From positions 62,001-126,000 of the forward strand of contig NZ_JBDJAW010000002.1 of NCBI RefSeq assembly GCF_039649665.1: 64,000 nucleotides of DNA, given 5' to 3'. Source of the DNA: Microbispora sp. ZYX-F-249 (GTDB taxonomy: Bacteria > Actinomycetota > Actinomycetes > Streptosporangiales > Streptosporangiaceae). Numbering within the stretch: the stretch's first letter is position 1; the number at the start of each line of letters is the position of its first letter. The notes under the pieces were generated by a model. It was not told where the DNA came from and ran no database searches. It was given only the letters and a program-made list of their open reading frames with translations. Made by a program: the position numbers and the translations under genes. This document shows positions 36,485 to 46,300 of the stretch, piece by piece.

Positions 36485-37147
36485 CTATATATCCGGAAAA
36501 GCCAGCGCCACGAGCGTGCCCGCGAGCATGAACGGGCCGAACGGGAACTCGGTCGTGCGGGTGGCCCTGCGGGCCAGGAGCAACCCCACGGCGTACAGCG
36601 CGCCGAAAACCTGGCCCGCCATCCCGGCGGCGATCGTGGCCTGCACGCCGAGCGCCCCGGTGAGCAGGCCGATCAGCCCGGCCAGTTTCACGTCGCCGAG
36701 CCCGAGGCCCGTGGGGCGGGCGAACCACAGCACGGCGTAGACCGCGCCGAGCGCGCAGCCCGACGCCACCGCCGGCAGCAGCCGGCCCGACGGCGCGAGC
36801 AGGACCAGCAGGATCGGGTACGACGGCAGCGTGATCGCGTCGGGCAGCCGCCAGGTCCTCCGGTCGATCTCCGCGAGGGCGGCCCCTGTGAGAACCGCGT
36901 ACAGCCACGCGGCGAGCACCCAGCCGTCGTGGACGCGCCAGGCCACCAGCGCCGCGGCCAGCGCGGTCGCGACCTCGAGCACGTACGGCGGGCGGGGCAG
37001 CGGCACGGCGCGGGCCGCCGCGGCGAACGCCGGCAGCGCCTCCGCGCGGCGGTCGTCCGGCTCGGGGCCGAACCCGGCGGCGAGGGCACGGGCGTAGGCC
37101 CCCGCGATCAGGCCGAGGACGGCGGCGGCGGGGACGACGAGGGACAC
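36485..37147 (-). CDS. A24-family prepilin peptidase
   Basis: 220 residues from a GTG at 37147 (SLVVPAAAVLGLIAGAYARA starts a first hydrophobic segment); longer starts add a polar tail. The two catalytic Asp of type IV prepilin peptidases are visible: AEIDRRTWRLPDAITLPS and GLGLGDVKLAG, and the C-terminus has FPFGPFMLAGT. About seven hydrophobic segments. The methylating N-terminal cysteine domain is absent, as in TadV/short archaeal-type versions. No pilin or tad genes are near. It sits just upstream of aroC, a position seen in other actinobacteria. Confidence 0.88.
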   Translation of the reverse strand: MSLVVPAAAVLGLIAGAYARALAAGFGPEPDDRRAEALPAFAAAARAVPLPRPPYVLEVATALAAALVAWRVHDGWVLAAWLYAVLTGAALAEIDRRTWRLPDAITLPSYPILLVLLAPSGRLLPAVASGCALGAVYAVLWFARPTGLGLGDVKLAGLIGLLTGALGVQATIAAGMAGQVFGALYAVGLLLARRATRTTEFPFGPFMLAGTLVALAFPDI

Positions 37148-37367
37148 GCGGCCGACCCTAACGCCCGCATACCCGCCATGGCCCTCGATGGGCGCCGCCC
37201 TGTGGACGACCGCGTTCCTGGGCACGGCGTGGCCATCGCCGGGAGGCAGGTCTCGCCGGGTCGAGCGTGCCAGGAGGCCGGTCGGAGGCCGATGCGGCCA
37301 CGCGCCGGCGCCGGCACGACCCGGCGGGGAGGAGTCAGGGCGTCACCAGGGCGGCGGCCGGCGCCGG

Positions 37368-37934
37368 TCAGGCGCGGCGACGGCTCCACCAGCGGCGGCG
37401 CTTGTCCTCCGTCGTCCCCAGGCGGGCCACGGTGGCGCCCGGCACCTCGCGGGCGAGCCGGTCCACGGCCGAGGCGTCCCTCTTGGCATCCTCCACCGTG
37501 GCGAGGGCCTGCAGCATTCCACCCTCGATCACGAACGGGACCGGCCCGGCCACGTCCACCACCACGGCGGCGGCGCTCTCGTGCCGCGCCGCCTGGCAGA
37601 CCTGCGGCGCGGTGGCCTGCACCGGCCGGGCGTCCGCGCGCCACCTGCGCATCGGCTCGGTCCCGGTGAAGGCGAGCACGGCCTCACGACCGTCCTTGCC
37701 GACCAGTTTCGGGAGGGCCATCTCGCTCTCCTTCTCCTGGCGCAGTCCGTGCTCTCCCACTTCCGACTCGGTCAGCAGTGCGACCACGGGGACGAGCAGC
37801 CTGGTCCCGGCGAGCACCGCCAGGACGTCGGCCGCCGTCGCCGTGCCGGCCTGGAACGCCGACAGCGCCGCCGCGACGGGCGCGTCGGTGCCGCCGTCGT
37901 CGTCGGGACGCAGGGGCTGCGGAATCGATGGCAC
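37368..37934 (-). CDS. SseB-family protein
   Basis: 188 residues from a GTG at 37934 (GGGAG upstream). The SseB N-terminal domain is clear: FQAGTATAADVLAVLAGTRL, LVPVVALLTESEVG, EMALPKLVGKDGREAVLAFT, RRWRADARPV. A second part (SAAAVVVDVAGPVPFVIEGG) and a basic Arg-rich tail follow. The family was named for enhanced serine sensitivity in E. coli, and its role in actinomycetes is not established. No signal peptide; cytoplasmic. Monocistronic. Confidence 0.82.
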   Translation of the reverse strand: MPSIPQPLRPDDDGGTDAPVAAALSAFQAGTATAADVLAVLAGTRLLVPVVALLTESEVGEHGLRQEKESEMALPKLVGKDGREAVLAFTGTEPMRRWRADARPVQATAPQVCQAARHESAAAVVVDVAGPVPFVIEGGMLQALATVEDAKRDASAVDRLAREVPGATVARLGTTEDKRRRWWSRRRA

Positions 37935-37974
37935 GTCTCCCGACCCTACCCCCAACCCGGGCAGGCCTCCCCAC

Positions 37975-38041
37975 CTGCATGATCACGGCGGACGTCGCCG
38001 CTTGTGAGAGCGCATCCGCCCGATTCTCTGCATGATCACGG
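37975..38041. repeat. Pair of 14-bp direct repeats
   Basis: CTGCATGATCACGG occurs at 37975-37988 and 38028-38041, 53 bases apart, in the gap between the SseB gene start and the cyanuric acid hydrolase stop. It contains the palindrome TGATCA and may be a regulator site for the SseB gene. Confidence 0.6.
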
Positions 38042-38088
38042 AGGGTCATCGCGCAGGTCAAACGGCATCGATGCGACTAACTACAAGA

Positions 38089-39195
38089 TCACGCGAGGTC
38101 GGCGATGGCGATCACCGGGCCTCCGCCGGACGGGCCCTGATGGACCGCCGCCACGGAGACGAACACGGCCGGGTCACCGGTCACGCTCGCCGCCACCCCG
38201 CCGACGGTCGCCTTGATCTGGCGATGCCAGTGGACGTCGGAGTCGTCGAGCATGATGTTGCGCCGCCCGCGTACCCGGCCCGAAGGGTCCGCCTCGCACT
38301 TGATGAACAGGTTGACCAGCCGGTCGCCCAGGTCGTCCGGGTGCGGGCGCTCGGGCAGGTCGATCCCGGCGCTCCGGACGGCCTCCCAGATGCCGTCGGC
38401 GTCCAGGGCGTCCTTCATCACCGAGTGGCCGGCGCGGTAGCGCCCGCCGATCCCGCGCACGTTGCCCACGACGACGATCTGGGCCCGGTCGAGCTCGACG
38501 CCGCTGGAGCACGAGGCGACCGACGAGTAGAGCGACAGGTCCTTGTGGATCTGCTCGGCCGACGGCATCTCGATCTCCCCGAGCGCGACCGCGATGCCGA
38601 GCGCCGTGGTGGAGTTGGAGATGTCCATCGACTTCAGCGTGTCCTCGGTGACGACCGTCTGGCCGCGTTCCTTCGCGTCGGTGATCGTGGACAGCGTGAG
38701 CAGCGGCGTCTTGGTCTGCACGTAGTGGACGTCGGCCGGGTCGTCGATGCCGGCGATCTTCATGGCCTCGCGGACCCCTGCGGCCACCTTCTCGACCATC
38801 GCCGGCCTGCCGATGTCCTCGGGAAAGATCACCTCGCTCATCGCCACGCCGACGCTCACCCGCGGCTCGTCGGTCCGCACGGCCTTCGCCGGGCCGATCG
38901 TGGCGAAGATCGTCGCATGCGGGCTGAGCACGCCGTCGGTGCCGCCGGACCACACCAGGGGCACCTGCGCGACCTCCTCGGCGGTGCGGGTGCCCTTGGC
39001 CACGAGCACCTCGCGGAAGGCCCGGTCGGCGAGGATCCGCGTGTAGTCGTTCACGCCGCCGTTGCCCTCGGTCTTGCCGATCACGGCAAGCACGCGGTCG
39101 GCCTCGATCACGCCGTCGTCGATCAGCCTCGCCAGCCCGGAGGCGTCGGTGACGCTCTCGATGGGGACCTTCCGTACCTCGATCGGATCCGGCAC
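38089..39195 (-). CDS. Cyanuric acid hydrolase/barbiturase-family ring-opening amidohydrolase
   Basis: 368 residues, GTG start sharing one base with the upstream stop (TAGTG). The family's three repeated units each carry the Lys/Ser elements: [11 protein letters not shown] (Lys41), SGGTDG (83-88), QTKTPLL (Lys162), SSVASCSSG (224-232) and GHSVMKD. The protein has the unusual 'Toblerone' three-fold and opens cyanuric acid to 1-carboxybiuret, or barbiturate to ureidomalonate. Which substrate is used cannot be told here. It is co-transcribed with carbamate kinase, suggesting a route that ends in carbamoyl phosphate or carbamate. Confidence 0.88.
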   Translation of the reverse strand: MPDPIEVRKVPIESVTDASGLARLIDDGVIEADRVLAVIGKTEGNGGVNDYTRILADRAFREVLVAKGTRTAEEVAQVPLVWSGGTDGVLSPHATIFATIGPAKAVRTDEPRVSVGVAMSEVIFPEDIGRPAMVEKVAAGVREAMKIAGIDDPADVHYVQTKTPLLTLSTITDAKERGQTVVTEDTLKSMDISNSTTALGIAVALGEIEMPSAEQIHKDLSLYSSVASCSSGVELDRAQIVVVGNVRGIGGRYRAGHSVMKDALDADGIWEAVRSAGIDLPERPHPDDLGDRLVNLFIKCEADPSGRVRGRRNIMLDDSDVHWHRQIKATVGGVAASVTGDPAVFVSVAAVHQGPSGGGPVIAIADLA

Positions 39196-40130
39196 TATGC
39201 CTCCACCCCTCTGTACACCCTCGTACCGATATTTCCTGACAGCGCGGCACCGATGTGGTGCAGCGAGGTGATCACCGCCCGTCCCCCGCCGTCTTCGGCG
39301 AAGCGCACGGCGGCCTCGACCTTGGGCCCCATGCTGCCCCCGGCGAAGTGGCCGGCGGCCTGCAGCTCACGCAGGGCGGCGACCTCTATCTCCCCGATCG
39401 GACGGGCATGGGGCGTGCCGAAGTCCACCATCGCGTTCGGCACGTCCGTCGCGATGACGAGATCGGTGGCGCCGACGGCGGCGGCCAGCGCGGCGGCGGC
39501 GAGGTCCTTGTCGATCACGGCCTCGACCCCGGTCAATGTGCCGTCCGCGCCGCGCACGACCGGCACTCCCCCGCCTCCGGCGGCGACGACGGTGAAGCCG
39601 GCCTCGATGAGCGCGACCGCGGCGGAGGCGTCCAGGATCTCCACGGGGCGCGGCGAGGCGACCACCCGCCGCCAGCCGCGTTCGAAGCGCCGCCAGGCCT
39701 GGCCGTGCCCCTCGAAGCGGCGCGCCTCGCCCTCCCCGAAGTACCGTCCGATCGGCTTCACCGGGTCCTGGAAGGCCGGATCGGCCGGGTCCACGAGCGT
39801 GCGGGTGACGACGGTCGCGACCCGCGCGTCCCCGAGTTCGCGCTGCAGGGCGTTCATGACGAGGGTGCCGATGGTGCCCTGCGTCTGCGCCACGCACCAG
39901 TCGAGCGGCACCGGCGGCACGACGTGCGCGCTGAGCTGGTTCTTCAGCAGGATGTTGCCGACCTGGGGGCCGTTGCCGTGCGTGAGCACCACCTCGTGCC
40001 CGGCCCTGATGAGCGCCGCCACGTGGGCCATCGCCTCGCGGATCGCCCGGTGCTGGTCGGCCGGGGACGCGCTCCCGTCGGGAGCCGTCATGGCGTTGCC
40101 GCCCAGTGCGATCAGTACGCGTCCGCCCAC
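39195..40130 (-). CDS. arcC: Carbamate kinase
   Basis: 311 residues. Amino-acid kinase fold: [47 protein letters not shown] and [10 protein letters not shown], the normal set of the family. The enzyme interconverts carbamoyl phosphate plus ADP with ATP plus carbamate. It is not with arcA or argF (arginine deiminase route) but precedes a ring-opening amidohydrolase gene. The GTG has no SD; TAGTTT (complement of 40137-40142) is 6 bases upstream, pointing to leaderless expression. Confidence 0.92.
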   Translation of the reverse strand: MGGRVLIALGGNAMTAPDGSASPADQHRAIREAMAHVAALIRAGHEVVLTHGNGPQVGNILLKNQLSAHVVPPVPLDWCVAQTQGTIGTLVMNALQRELGDARVATVVTRTLVDPADPAFQDPVKPIGRYFGEGEARRFEGHGQAWRRFERGWRRVVASPRPVEILDASAAVALIEAGFTVVAAGGGGVPVVRGADGTLTGVEAVIDKDLAAAALAAAVGATDLVIATDVPNAMVDFGTPHARPIGEIEVAALRELQAAGHFAGGSMGPKVEAAVRFAEDGGGRAVITSLHHIGAALSGNIGTRVYRGVEA

Positions 40131-40365
40131 ACCCGGAAACTATCCAGCCCCACCCGGGCCTTCATTGGCGAGTCTCGCCCACCCCTGCCACATCCATGGG
40201 CACATTTCACCAAGCTCGGCACCGGGCGGCGGCGCCGTTCCCTGTGAGGCGGCGGGAAGGCGGTCCGGGTGCAGGGGCTTCGGCCGTCAGCGGCATCGGG
40301 CCGACTTTTATCGCGAGTGACTTCTGCCACAATGCTCGCCACTGCCCCCCTTTTATTGGAGACAC

Positions 40366-40998
40366 ATGGCCACCCCCCAGGTGCGTCCCGGGCTCACCCA
40401 CGAGCGCGTCGGCGTCTTCGCCGACGCCATCTTCGCGATCGCCATCACGCTGCTCGCCCTGGAGCTCCCCCGCCCGGAGGGTGCGGACTTCCAGCGGCTG
40501 GGGGCGTTCTTCGGCGACCACTTCGGCTCCTTCATGGCCTTCGCCATCGCCTTCCTGATGCTCTGGTTCGCCTGGCGGGCCCATCACACGCTGTTCGACC
40601 AGATCGAGCGGGTGTCCCAGCCGGTGCTCCTGCTGCACATCCCGCTGTTGTTCTTCGTGGCCTTCCTGCCGTACACGACGTCGCTCTTCGGCGAGGCCAA
40701 CGCCGGCCACCTCACGGCGAGCAGCAGGGCCCTGGTGACCGGGATGTTCGGCGGCAACGAGGCCATCCTGCTGCTGTCCCAGGCCGCGCTGTTCACTCTG
40801 GTGCCGGCGCAGCGCCTGCACCGGCCGGACACCGACCTGCCCCGCCTGCGCGTCAACACCTGGGTCTACTGGGCCATCGGGATCTACTGGCTGCTGACCG
40901 CGCTGGCGAGCGCGTGGGCGGTCGACGTGGTGCCCTTCCTGTGGCTGGCGACCCCGCTCGTCGCCTTCGGCACGGTCCGGGTGCTTAAGAGGCGGTGA
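40366..40998 (+). CDS. TMEM175-family (DUF1211) potassium channel
   Basis: 210 residues, six hydrophobic segments. The family's opening motif, usually R..FSDAVFAIAIT, appears as RVGVFADAIFAIAITLLALE, with Ala where the Ser of the FSD motif stands. Bacterial members are leak potassium channels made of tetramers of six-helix subunits. The Ser-to-Ala change is at a conserved site and could alter gating or be neutral. GGAG 4 bases upstream of the ATG. The 3' end overlaps the converging doc gene by 14 bases. Confidence 0.85.
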   Translation: MATPQVRPGLTHERVGVFADAIFAIAITLLALELPRPEGADFQRLGAFFGDHFGSFMAFAIAFLMLWFAWRAHHTLFDQIERVSQPVLLLHIPLLFFVAFLPYTTSLFGEANAGHLTASSRALVTGMFGGNEAILLLSQAALFTLVPAQRLHRPDTDLPRLRVNTWVYWAIGIYWLLTALASAWAVDVVPFLWLATPLVAFGTVRVLKRR

Positions 40999-41365
40999 AG
41001 CCGCGCAGCACGTCCGCGATCTCGTCGACCTCGGTGAGCTTCCCCGACGCCACCGCGATCACGAAGTCGTAGGCGACATCGTCGTCCCGCGGCTCGATCT
41101 CCACCCCGTTTTTTGCGCAGAAAACGTACATCGTGAGCCAGGCGGCTCGCTTGTTGCCGTCCACGAACGGATGGTTGGAGACGATCGAGTGCAGGATGGC
41201 CGCGGCCTTGGTCAGCAGATCGGGGTAGGCGTCCCGCCCGAACAACGACGTCCGCGGACGCAGGAGGGCCGCCTCCAGGAGCCCGATGTCACGAACCTCG
41301 ATCGGCGCCCCCGTCGCGTGACGGGCGATCCTCAGCGCCTGCTCAAGGGTGATGTAGCGGGTCAC
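40985..41365 (-). CDS. doc: Doc-type Fic toxin
   Basis: 126 residues. The Fic motif is HPFVDGNKRAAWLTM (HPFxxGNxR). Doc proteins phosphorylate elongation factor Tu and stop translation. Starts with GTG overlapping the antitoxin stop (GTGA), so toxin production depends on translation of the antitoxin. The N-terminal ITLEQALRIARHAT and the terminal helix are those of the Doc group. Confidence 0.9.
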   Translation of the reverse strand: MTRYITLEQALRIARHATGAPIEVRDIGLLEAALLRPRTSLFGRDAYPDLLTKAAAILHSIVSNHPFVDGNKRAAWLTMYVFCAKNGVEIEPRDDDVAYDFVIAVASGKLTEVDEIADVLRGFTAS

Positions 41366-41559
41366 TCCCCCAGCCTGCGCAGGAGGTCGGCGAAACGCTG
41401 CGCCCCCTTCTCGGCCAGCAGGTCGGTGTACTCATCGTCGGCGACGCGGGCGAGGTAGTCGTCGATCGCGTGAAGAGCGATCTGCTGCATGCTCCGGCCT
41501 TCCTTCTCGGCGCGCCGCCGGAGGGCCTCGGTCTGCTCGTCACTCAGTCGAAGCGTCAT
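41362..41559 (-). CDS. Ribbon-helix-helix antitoxin of the Doc toxin
   Basis: 65 residues from the ATG at 41559 (GGAGG 7 bases upstream; an ATG at 41565 lies too close to it). N-terminal RHH: MTLRLSDEQTEALRRRAEKE, GRSMQQIALHAIDDYL; the acidic C-terminal part (VADDEYTDLLAEKGAQRFAD) should wrap the toxin. Doc is classically paired with the Phd fold; an RHH partner is a known but less usual swap. Autoregulation through the palindrome at 41584-41600 is likely. Confidence 0.85.
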   Translation of the reverse strand: MTLRLSDEQTEALRRRAEKEGRSMQQIALHAIDDYLARVADDEYTDLLAEKGAQRFADLLRRLGE

Positions 41560-41583
41560 GGCCATGCCTCCATGGTACGGCGC

Positions 41584-41600
41584 GGTATCAGCGTGATACC
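41584..41600 (-). promoter_or_regulatory. Operator of the toxin-antitoxin operon
   Basis: Perfect palindrome GGTATCA-GCG-TGATACC immediately downstream of the -10 box of the antitoxin promoter, where the RHH antitoxin is expected to bind. Confidence 0.8.
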
Positions 41601-41610
41601 ACCAACGGAG

Positions 41611-41640
41611 AGTATAGGACCGATAACGCTGGGCTATCAA
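41611..41640 (-). promoter_or_regulatory. Promoter of the toxin-antitoxin operon
   Basis: On the minus strand TTGATA (complement of 41635-41640) is followed after 18 bases by TATACT (complement of 41611-41616). It is the clearest housekeeping-type promoter in the window. The operator starts 10 bases after the -10. Confidence 0.8.
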
Positions 41641-41651
41641 ACCTTCTCCAC

Positions 41652-42821
41652 TCAGCCGGCGCCGAGACCGCGAAGGCGGGTCACCGCCTCGTCGATGACC
41701 TCGTCCCGCTTGCAGAAGGCGAACCGCAGGAAGTGACGGCCCCGCGCGGGGTGGTCGTAGAAGACCTGGGTCGGGATGGCGACCACCCCGGCCAGCTCGG
41801 GCAGCCGCCGCGCCAGCTCCAGCCCGTCGTCGAACCCGAGCGGCCGTATGTCGGTCTGCACGAAGTAGGTGCCGGCGGGCCGGAGCACGTCGAAGCCGGC
41901 CTCGGTCAGGCCGGCCACGAGGCGGTCCCGCTTGGCCTGCAGGGCCGCCCGCTGCGCGGCCACCCAGTCCATCTCCTCCCGCAGGGCGTACGCGACCGCG
42001 ATCTGCCAGGGGGCGCTCGCGGTGTAGGTGAGGAACTGCTTGACCGTCTGCACGGCGTCGATGAGCGGCGCCGGGGCGCACACCCATCCGGTCTTCCAGC
42101 CCGTGACGCTGAAGGTCTTGCCCGCCGAGGAGATCATGACCGTGCGCTCGCGCATGCCGGGCAGCGTGGCGAGCGGCACGTGCTCCACACCGTCGAAGGC
42201 GAGGTGCTCGTAGACCTCGTCGGTGACCGCGATCAGGTCGTGCTCCCGGCACACGCGGGCCACGCACTCCAGCTCCTGCCGGGTGAACACGGTGCCGGTC
42301 GGGTTGTGCGGCGAGTTCACCAGGATCACCCGGGTGCGGGGCGTGACGGCGGCCTCCAGCTCGGCCGGGTCGAAGGTGAACCGCCCCGCGTCGACGCGCA
42401 GCGTCACCGCCCTGCGCACGGCTCCCGCGAGCGCGATGGCCGCGGCGTAGGAGTCGTAGTACGGCTCGAACACGATCACCTCGTCGCCCGGTTCGCAGAG
42501 CGCGAGGACCGCCGCGGCGATGGCCTCGGTGGCGCCGACGGTGACGAGGACCTCCCCGTCCGGGTCGTAGGCGAGGCCGTACCACTGCTTGCGGTGCTCG
42601 GCGACCGCCTGGCGCAGCTCGGGGAGGCCCGGCCCGGGCGGGTACTGGTTGAGACCCCTCCGCACGGCCTCGACCGCCCGCTCCAGCATGCGCTCCGGCC
42701 CGTCGGTGTCCGGGAAACCCTGGCCCAGGTTGATCGAGCCCGTCTCCACGGCCAGCTTCGTCATCGTGGCGAACACGGTTGTGCCGAACTCCCGCATCCG
42801 CCGCACCAGCGGCTCCTTCAC
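41652..42821 (-). CDS. dapC: PLP-dependent aminotransferase, DapC-like
   Basis: 389 residues from a GTG at 42821. The opening FGTTVFATMTKLAVETGSIN, the INLGQGFPDTDGP block, QYPPGPG, NSPHNPTGTV and the PLP-Lys region SSAGKTFSVTGWKTGW follow the actinobacterial N-succinyldiaminopimelate aminotransferase (Rv0858c-like) closely. It would make N-succinyl-diaminopimelate in lysine and wall-precursor synthesis; kynurenine-type activity is the alternative. No SD is present; TAGGGT (complement of 42829-42834) is 7 bases before the GTG. Confidence 0.85.
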   Translation of the reverse strand: MKEPLVRRMREFGTTVFATMTKLAVETGSINLGQGFPDTDGPERMLERAVEAVRRGLNQYPPGPGLPELRQAVAEHRKQWYGLAYDPDGEVLVTVGATEAIAAAVLALCEPGDEVIVFEPYYDSYAAAIALAGAVRRAVTLRVDAGRFTFDPAELEAAVTPRTRVILVNSPHNPTGTVFTRQELECVARVCREHDLIAVTDEVYEHLAFDGVEHVPLATLPGMRERTVMISSAGKTFSVTGWKTGWVCAPAPLIDAVQTVKQFLTYTASAPWQIAVAYALREEMDWVAAQRAALQAKRDRLVAGLTEAGFDVLRPAGTYFVQTDIRPLGFDDGLELARRLPELAGVVAIPTQVFYDHPARGRHFLRFAFCKRDEVIDEAVTRLRGLGAG

Positions 42822-42942
42822 GGCCCTCACCCTATCCGCGACCGCCGAGGGCCGACACGCGCCAACGACAACGGCGTGATGCCGGACGACCGGGAAACGG
42901 CTGTCCGAAAACGAGGACGAGCAGAGAAGGAATCCGGCATTC

Positions 42943-42971
42943 CTGTCGCCCCTGCGGCGCAAGCCTATAGT
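42943..42971 (+). promoter_or_regulatory. Promoter of the fxs remnant operon
   Basis: CTGTCG (42943-42948), a 17-base gap and TATAGT (42966-42971), followed by a GGGAGG SD and the start of the fxsC remnant. The -10 matches the consensus at five of six positions. Confidence 0.65.
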
Positions 42972-43000
42972 GAAGTGACCGGCGGAGCGCGGGAGGTGGG

Positions 43001-43391
43001 GTGGCTGGTACCTCGGGCGCTGAAGGCCGTCTCCCGTATCTCTTCATCAGTTACGCGCACACGCCTCGTACGCATCCCGAGGACGAGAACCCCAACCGGT
43101 TCGTGCAGCGCTACAAGGAGCTGCGCCGATAGCCGTCCTCGCCCACACGACGGCCACGGCTACGGCACCGCGGGACGCGTGGTTCTACGGGTCCTCTCCG
43201 TGCGGCTGCATTCCTCACCACCCCAAGAATCTCGGCCCGATGGCGCCACCCTGCGCGCACCGCTGCCGGCGAAGCCGGCGCAGCCGGTGCCTCGCAGCGG
43301 CCGCCCGCGACTGTGGCCGCTCACGCCGGAGGACCGGGCACCCGAAGATGCCGCGCCCGACGAACCGCCAGGACGGAAGGGGAGGCAATGA
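43001..43391 (+). pseudogene. fxsC: Collapsed fxsC (TIR-like protein of an FxSxx-COOH system)
   Basis: The GTG at 43001 with GGGAGG upstream opens a 43-codon frame, LPYLFISYAHTPRT...ENPNRFVQRYKELRR, the typical FxsC N-terminus with the TIR-like FISYA strand, then stops at 43130-43132. The following bases still encode recognisable C-terminal pieces in other frames (AWFYGSSP...HHPKNLGPMA near 43170-43245) and end in a frame whose TGA overlaps the fxsT start as ATGA, as an intact fxsC would. The central several hundred codons are deleted. What remains is a gene with both ends preserved and its middle lost, plus frameshifts. It may now serve only as a leader for fxsT. Confidence 0.75.
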
Positions 43392-46300
43392 GCGAGTTCC
43401 GGGACGGCCACATCGTCACCTTCTACTCCTACAAGGGAGGGACGGGCAGGACGATGGCGCTGGCCAACACGGCCTGGATCCTCGCCTCCAACGGTCACCG
43501 CGTGCTGGTCGTCGACTGGGATCTGGAGTCCCCCGGTCTGCACAAGTTCTTCCGGCCCTTCCTCGACGAGGAGATGATCGCCGGCACGGCCGGCGTGATC
43601 GATCTGATCGCGGGCTTCGCCTGGGCCTCGACGCGCCCCGGTTCCCGGCCCGCCGACTGGCACACCCGGTACGCGGACGTGGGGCGGCACGTCGTCCCGG
43701 TCGAGTGGCCCCACTTCCCCGACGGCGGCTCCCTCGGCTTCCTGCCCGCCGGACGGCAGGACCGCGACTACTCCTCCCTGGTGTCCACCTTCGACTGGGA
43801 CAACTTCTACGAGCGGCTGGGCGGCGGGCAGTTCCTCGACGCCCTGCGGATGGACATGCGGCGCGGCTACGACTACGTGCTCATCGACAGCCGCACCGGT
43901 CTGAGCGACGTCGCCGGCATCTGCACGGTCCACCTCCCCGACACCGTGGTCACCTGCTTCACGCTCAGCGACCAGAGCATCGAGGGGGCCGCGCGGGTCG
44001 CGTCGGAGATCGCCGAGCGGTTCTCCGACCGCCGCATCAGGATCCTGCCGGTCCCCATGCGCGTGGACGACACGGAGAAGGAGAAGCTCGACACGGGCCG
44101 GGCCTTCGCCCGGAGCCGGTTCGAGGAGTTCCCCAGCGGCATCGGCCAGGACCAGGCCGGCAGTTACTGGGGCGCCGTCGAGATCCCTTACAAGCCGTTC
44201 TACGCGTACGAGGAGACCCTGGCGGCCTTCGGCGACGCGCCCGGCTCGCCCGGCTCGCTGCTGGCCGCCTACGAGCGGCTCACGAACGTCATCACCGGGG
44301 GCCGCGTGCCGTCCCTTCCCCCGTTGGACGAGGACCTGCGGTTGAGTTACCGGGAGCTGTTCGTCCGGCGCCGCCCGTCGCTGTCGGAGGACGTCACCCT
44401 GAGTCACGTCCCCGAGGACCGGCTGTGGGCGGACTGGATCACCGCCGTGCTGACGCGGGCCGGCATGCGGGTCCGTACGCAGGGGGGCGAGCGCGAGGAG
44501 GACGCGAGCGGGCAGTCGCGGACGCCGGAGGCGGCGGGCCGCACGGTCGCGCTGCTGTCCCCCGCCTACCTGCGCTCGGGGCGGGCACGGGAGACATGGC
44601 GCGCCGCCGGGGGCCTCGCCGCGCCGTCGGCCGATCTGGTCGCCGTCCGGGTGTCGGACGTACGGCTCCCGCGGCCGTACGCCGACCCGCCCGCGCTGGA
44701 CCTGTTCCGGCTGGACGAGCAGCACGCGGCCGCCGCGCTGCTGCGCGCCCTCGGCCGCCCGTCGGGGGCCGAGGCCGCCGGGCGGGGAGGGACGCCGCGG
44801 TATCCCGGCATCCAGCCGGCCATCGTGAACCTGCCGACGAGGAACGCCGCCTTCACGGGCCGCGGCGAGATGCTGGAGCGGCTGCGCGACCGGTTCGCCG
44901 GCGGCAGCCCGGCCGTGGTGACCCAGGCGCAGGAGGGCCGCGCCCAGGCCCTGTTAGGACTCGGCGGCGTGGGCAAGACCCAGCTGGCCATCGAGTACGC
45001 CCACCGGTTCATGAGCGACTACGACGTCGTGTGGTGGGTGCCGGCGGAGCAGCCGGAACTGCTGAACGGAGCGATGGCCGATCTGGCCGAGCGGCTGGGC
45101 ATGAGGATCGGCGACAACCTGGCTGAGGCGGCGCTGGCGGCCAAGGACGCGTTGGGGCGAGGCGAGCCGTACGCCCGCTGGCTGCTCATCTTCGACGACG
45201 CCGACAGCGCGGAGGACGTGCAGACCTACCTGCCGGGGGGCACCGGGCACGTGCTGATCACGTCGCGGAGCCAGGCCTGGTCGCGGATCGCCATGCCGCT
45301 GGAGGTCGACGTCTTCACCCGGGAGGAGAGTCTGGAGCACCTGCGGCGCCGGGTGGCCGATCTCAGCGACGGGGACGCCGGTCGGGTGGCCGCCGCGCTG
45401 GGCGACCTGCCGCTCGCCATCGAGCAGGCCGGCGCGTGGCTGCAGGAGAGCGGCATGAGCGTGGACGAGTACGTCGGCACGCTGTCCGAGCAGCTTGAGC
45501 GGACGCTCGCACTCGGGGACTCCCCGACCTACCCGACCTCGGTCGCCGCCACCTGGAACGTGTCCATCGAGCGCCTGCGGGAGAAGTCACCCGCGGCGGT
45601 CCGGCTGCTCCAGCTGCTGGCCTTCTTCGCCGCGGAACCGGTGTCGCTGTCCATGTTGTACGGCGACGAGACCGTGCGCTGCCTGATCCCGTACGACGAC
45701 TCGCTGCGCGAGAAGATCATGATCGGGCGGCTGGTGCGCGAGCTGCACAGGTTCGCCCTCGCCAAGGTGGACCAGCGCAACAGCTCGGTGCAGGTGCACA
45801 GACTCGTGCAGGCCGTGCTGCGTGACCAGATGGACGACGACGAGCGCGAGCGCACCGTCCACGAGGTGCACCGCATCCTCCTGGGCGCCCGCCCGCGCGA
45901 GGGCGGCACCGACGACCCCGGCAACTGGCCGCGGTACGACGAGATCTGGCCGCACCTCGCCCCGTCCAGCGCGCAGGACTGCGACGAGGAGGAGACCCGG
46001 CAACTGCTGGTCGACCGCGTGCGGTACCTGTGGCGGCGCGGCGAGTTCGACCGGGCGCTCGATCTCGGCCGCCGCCTGGAGGAGCTGTGGATCAGGAAGC
46101 TCGGCGACTACGACCGGCAGACGCTCCACCTGCGGTTCCACCTGGGGAACGTGCTGCGTTCCCAGGGCAGGTACCGCGAGGCGTGCGATCTCAACCGGGC
46201 GATCCTCGAAGACCAGCGCCGGGTGCTGCCCGACCCGCATCCGCACACGCTACAGACGGCCGGCAGCCTCGCCGCCGATTTGCGCGCCCTGGGCGAGCCG

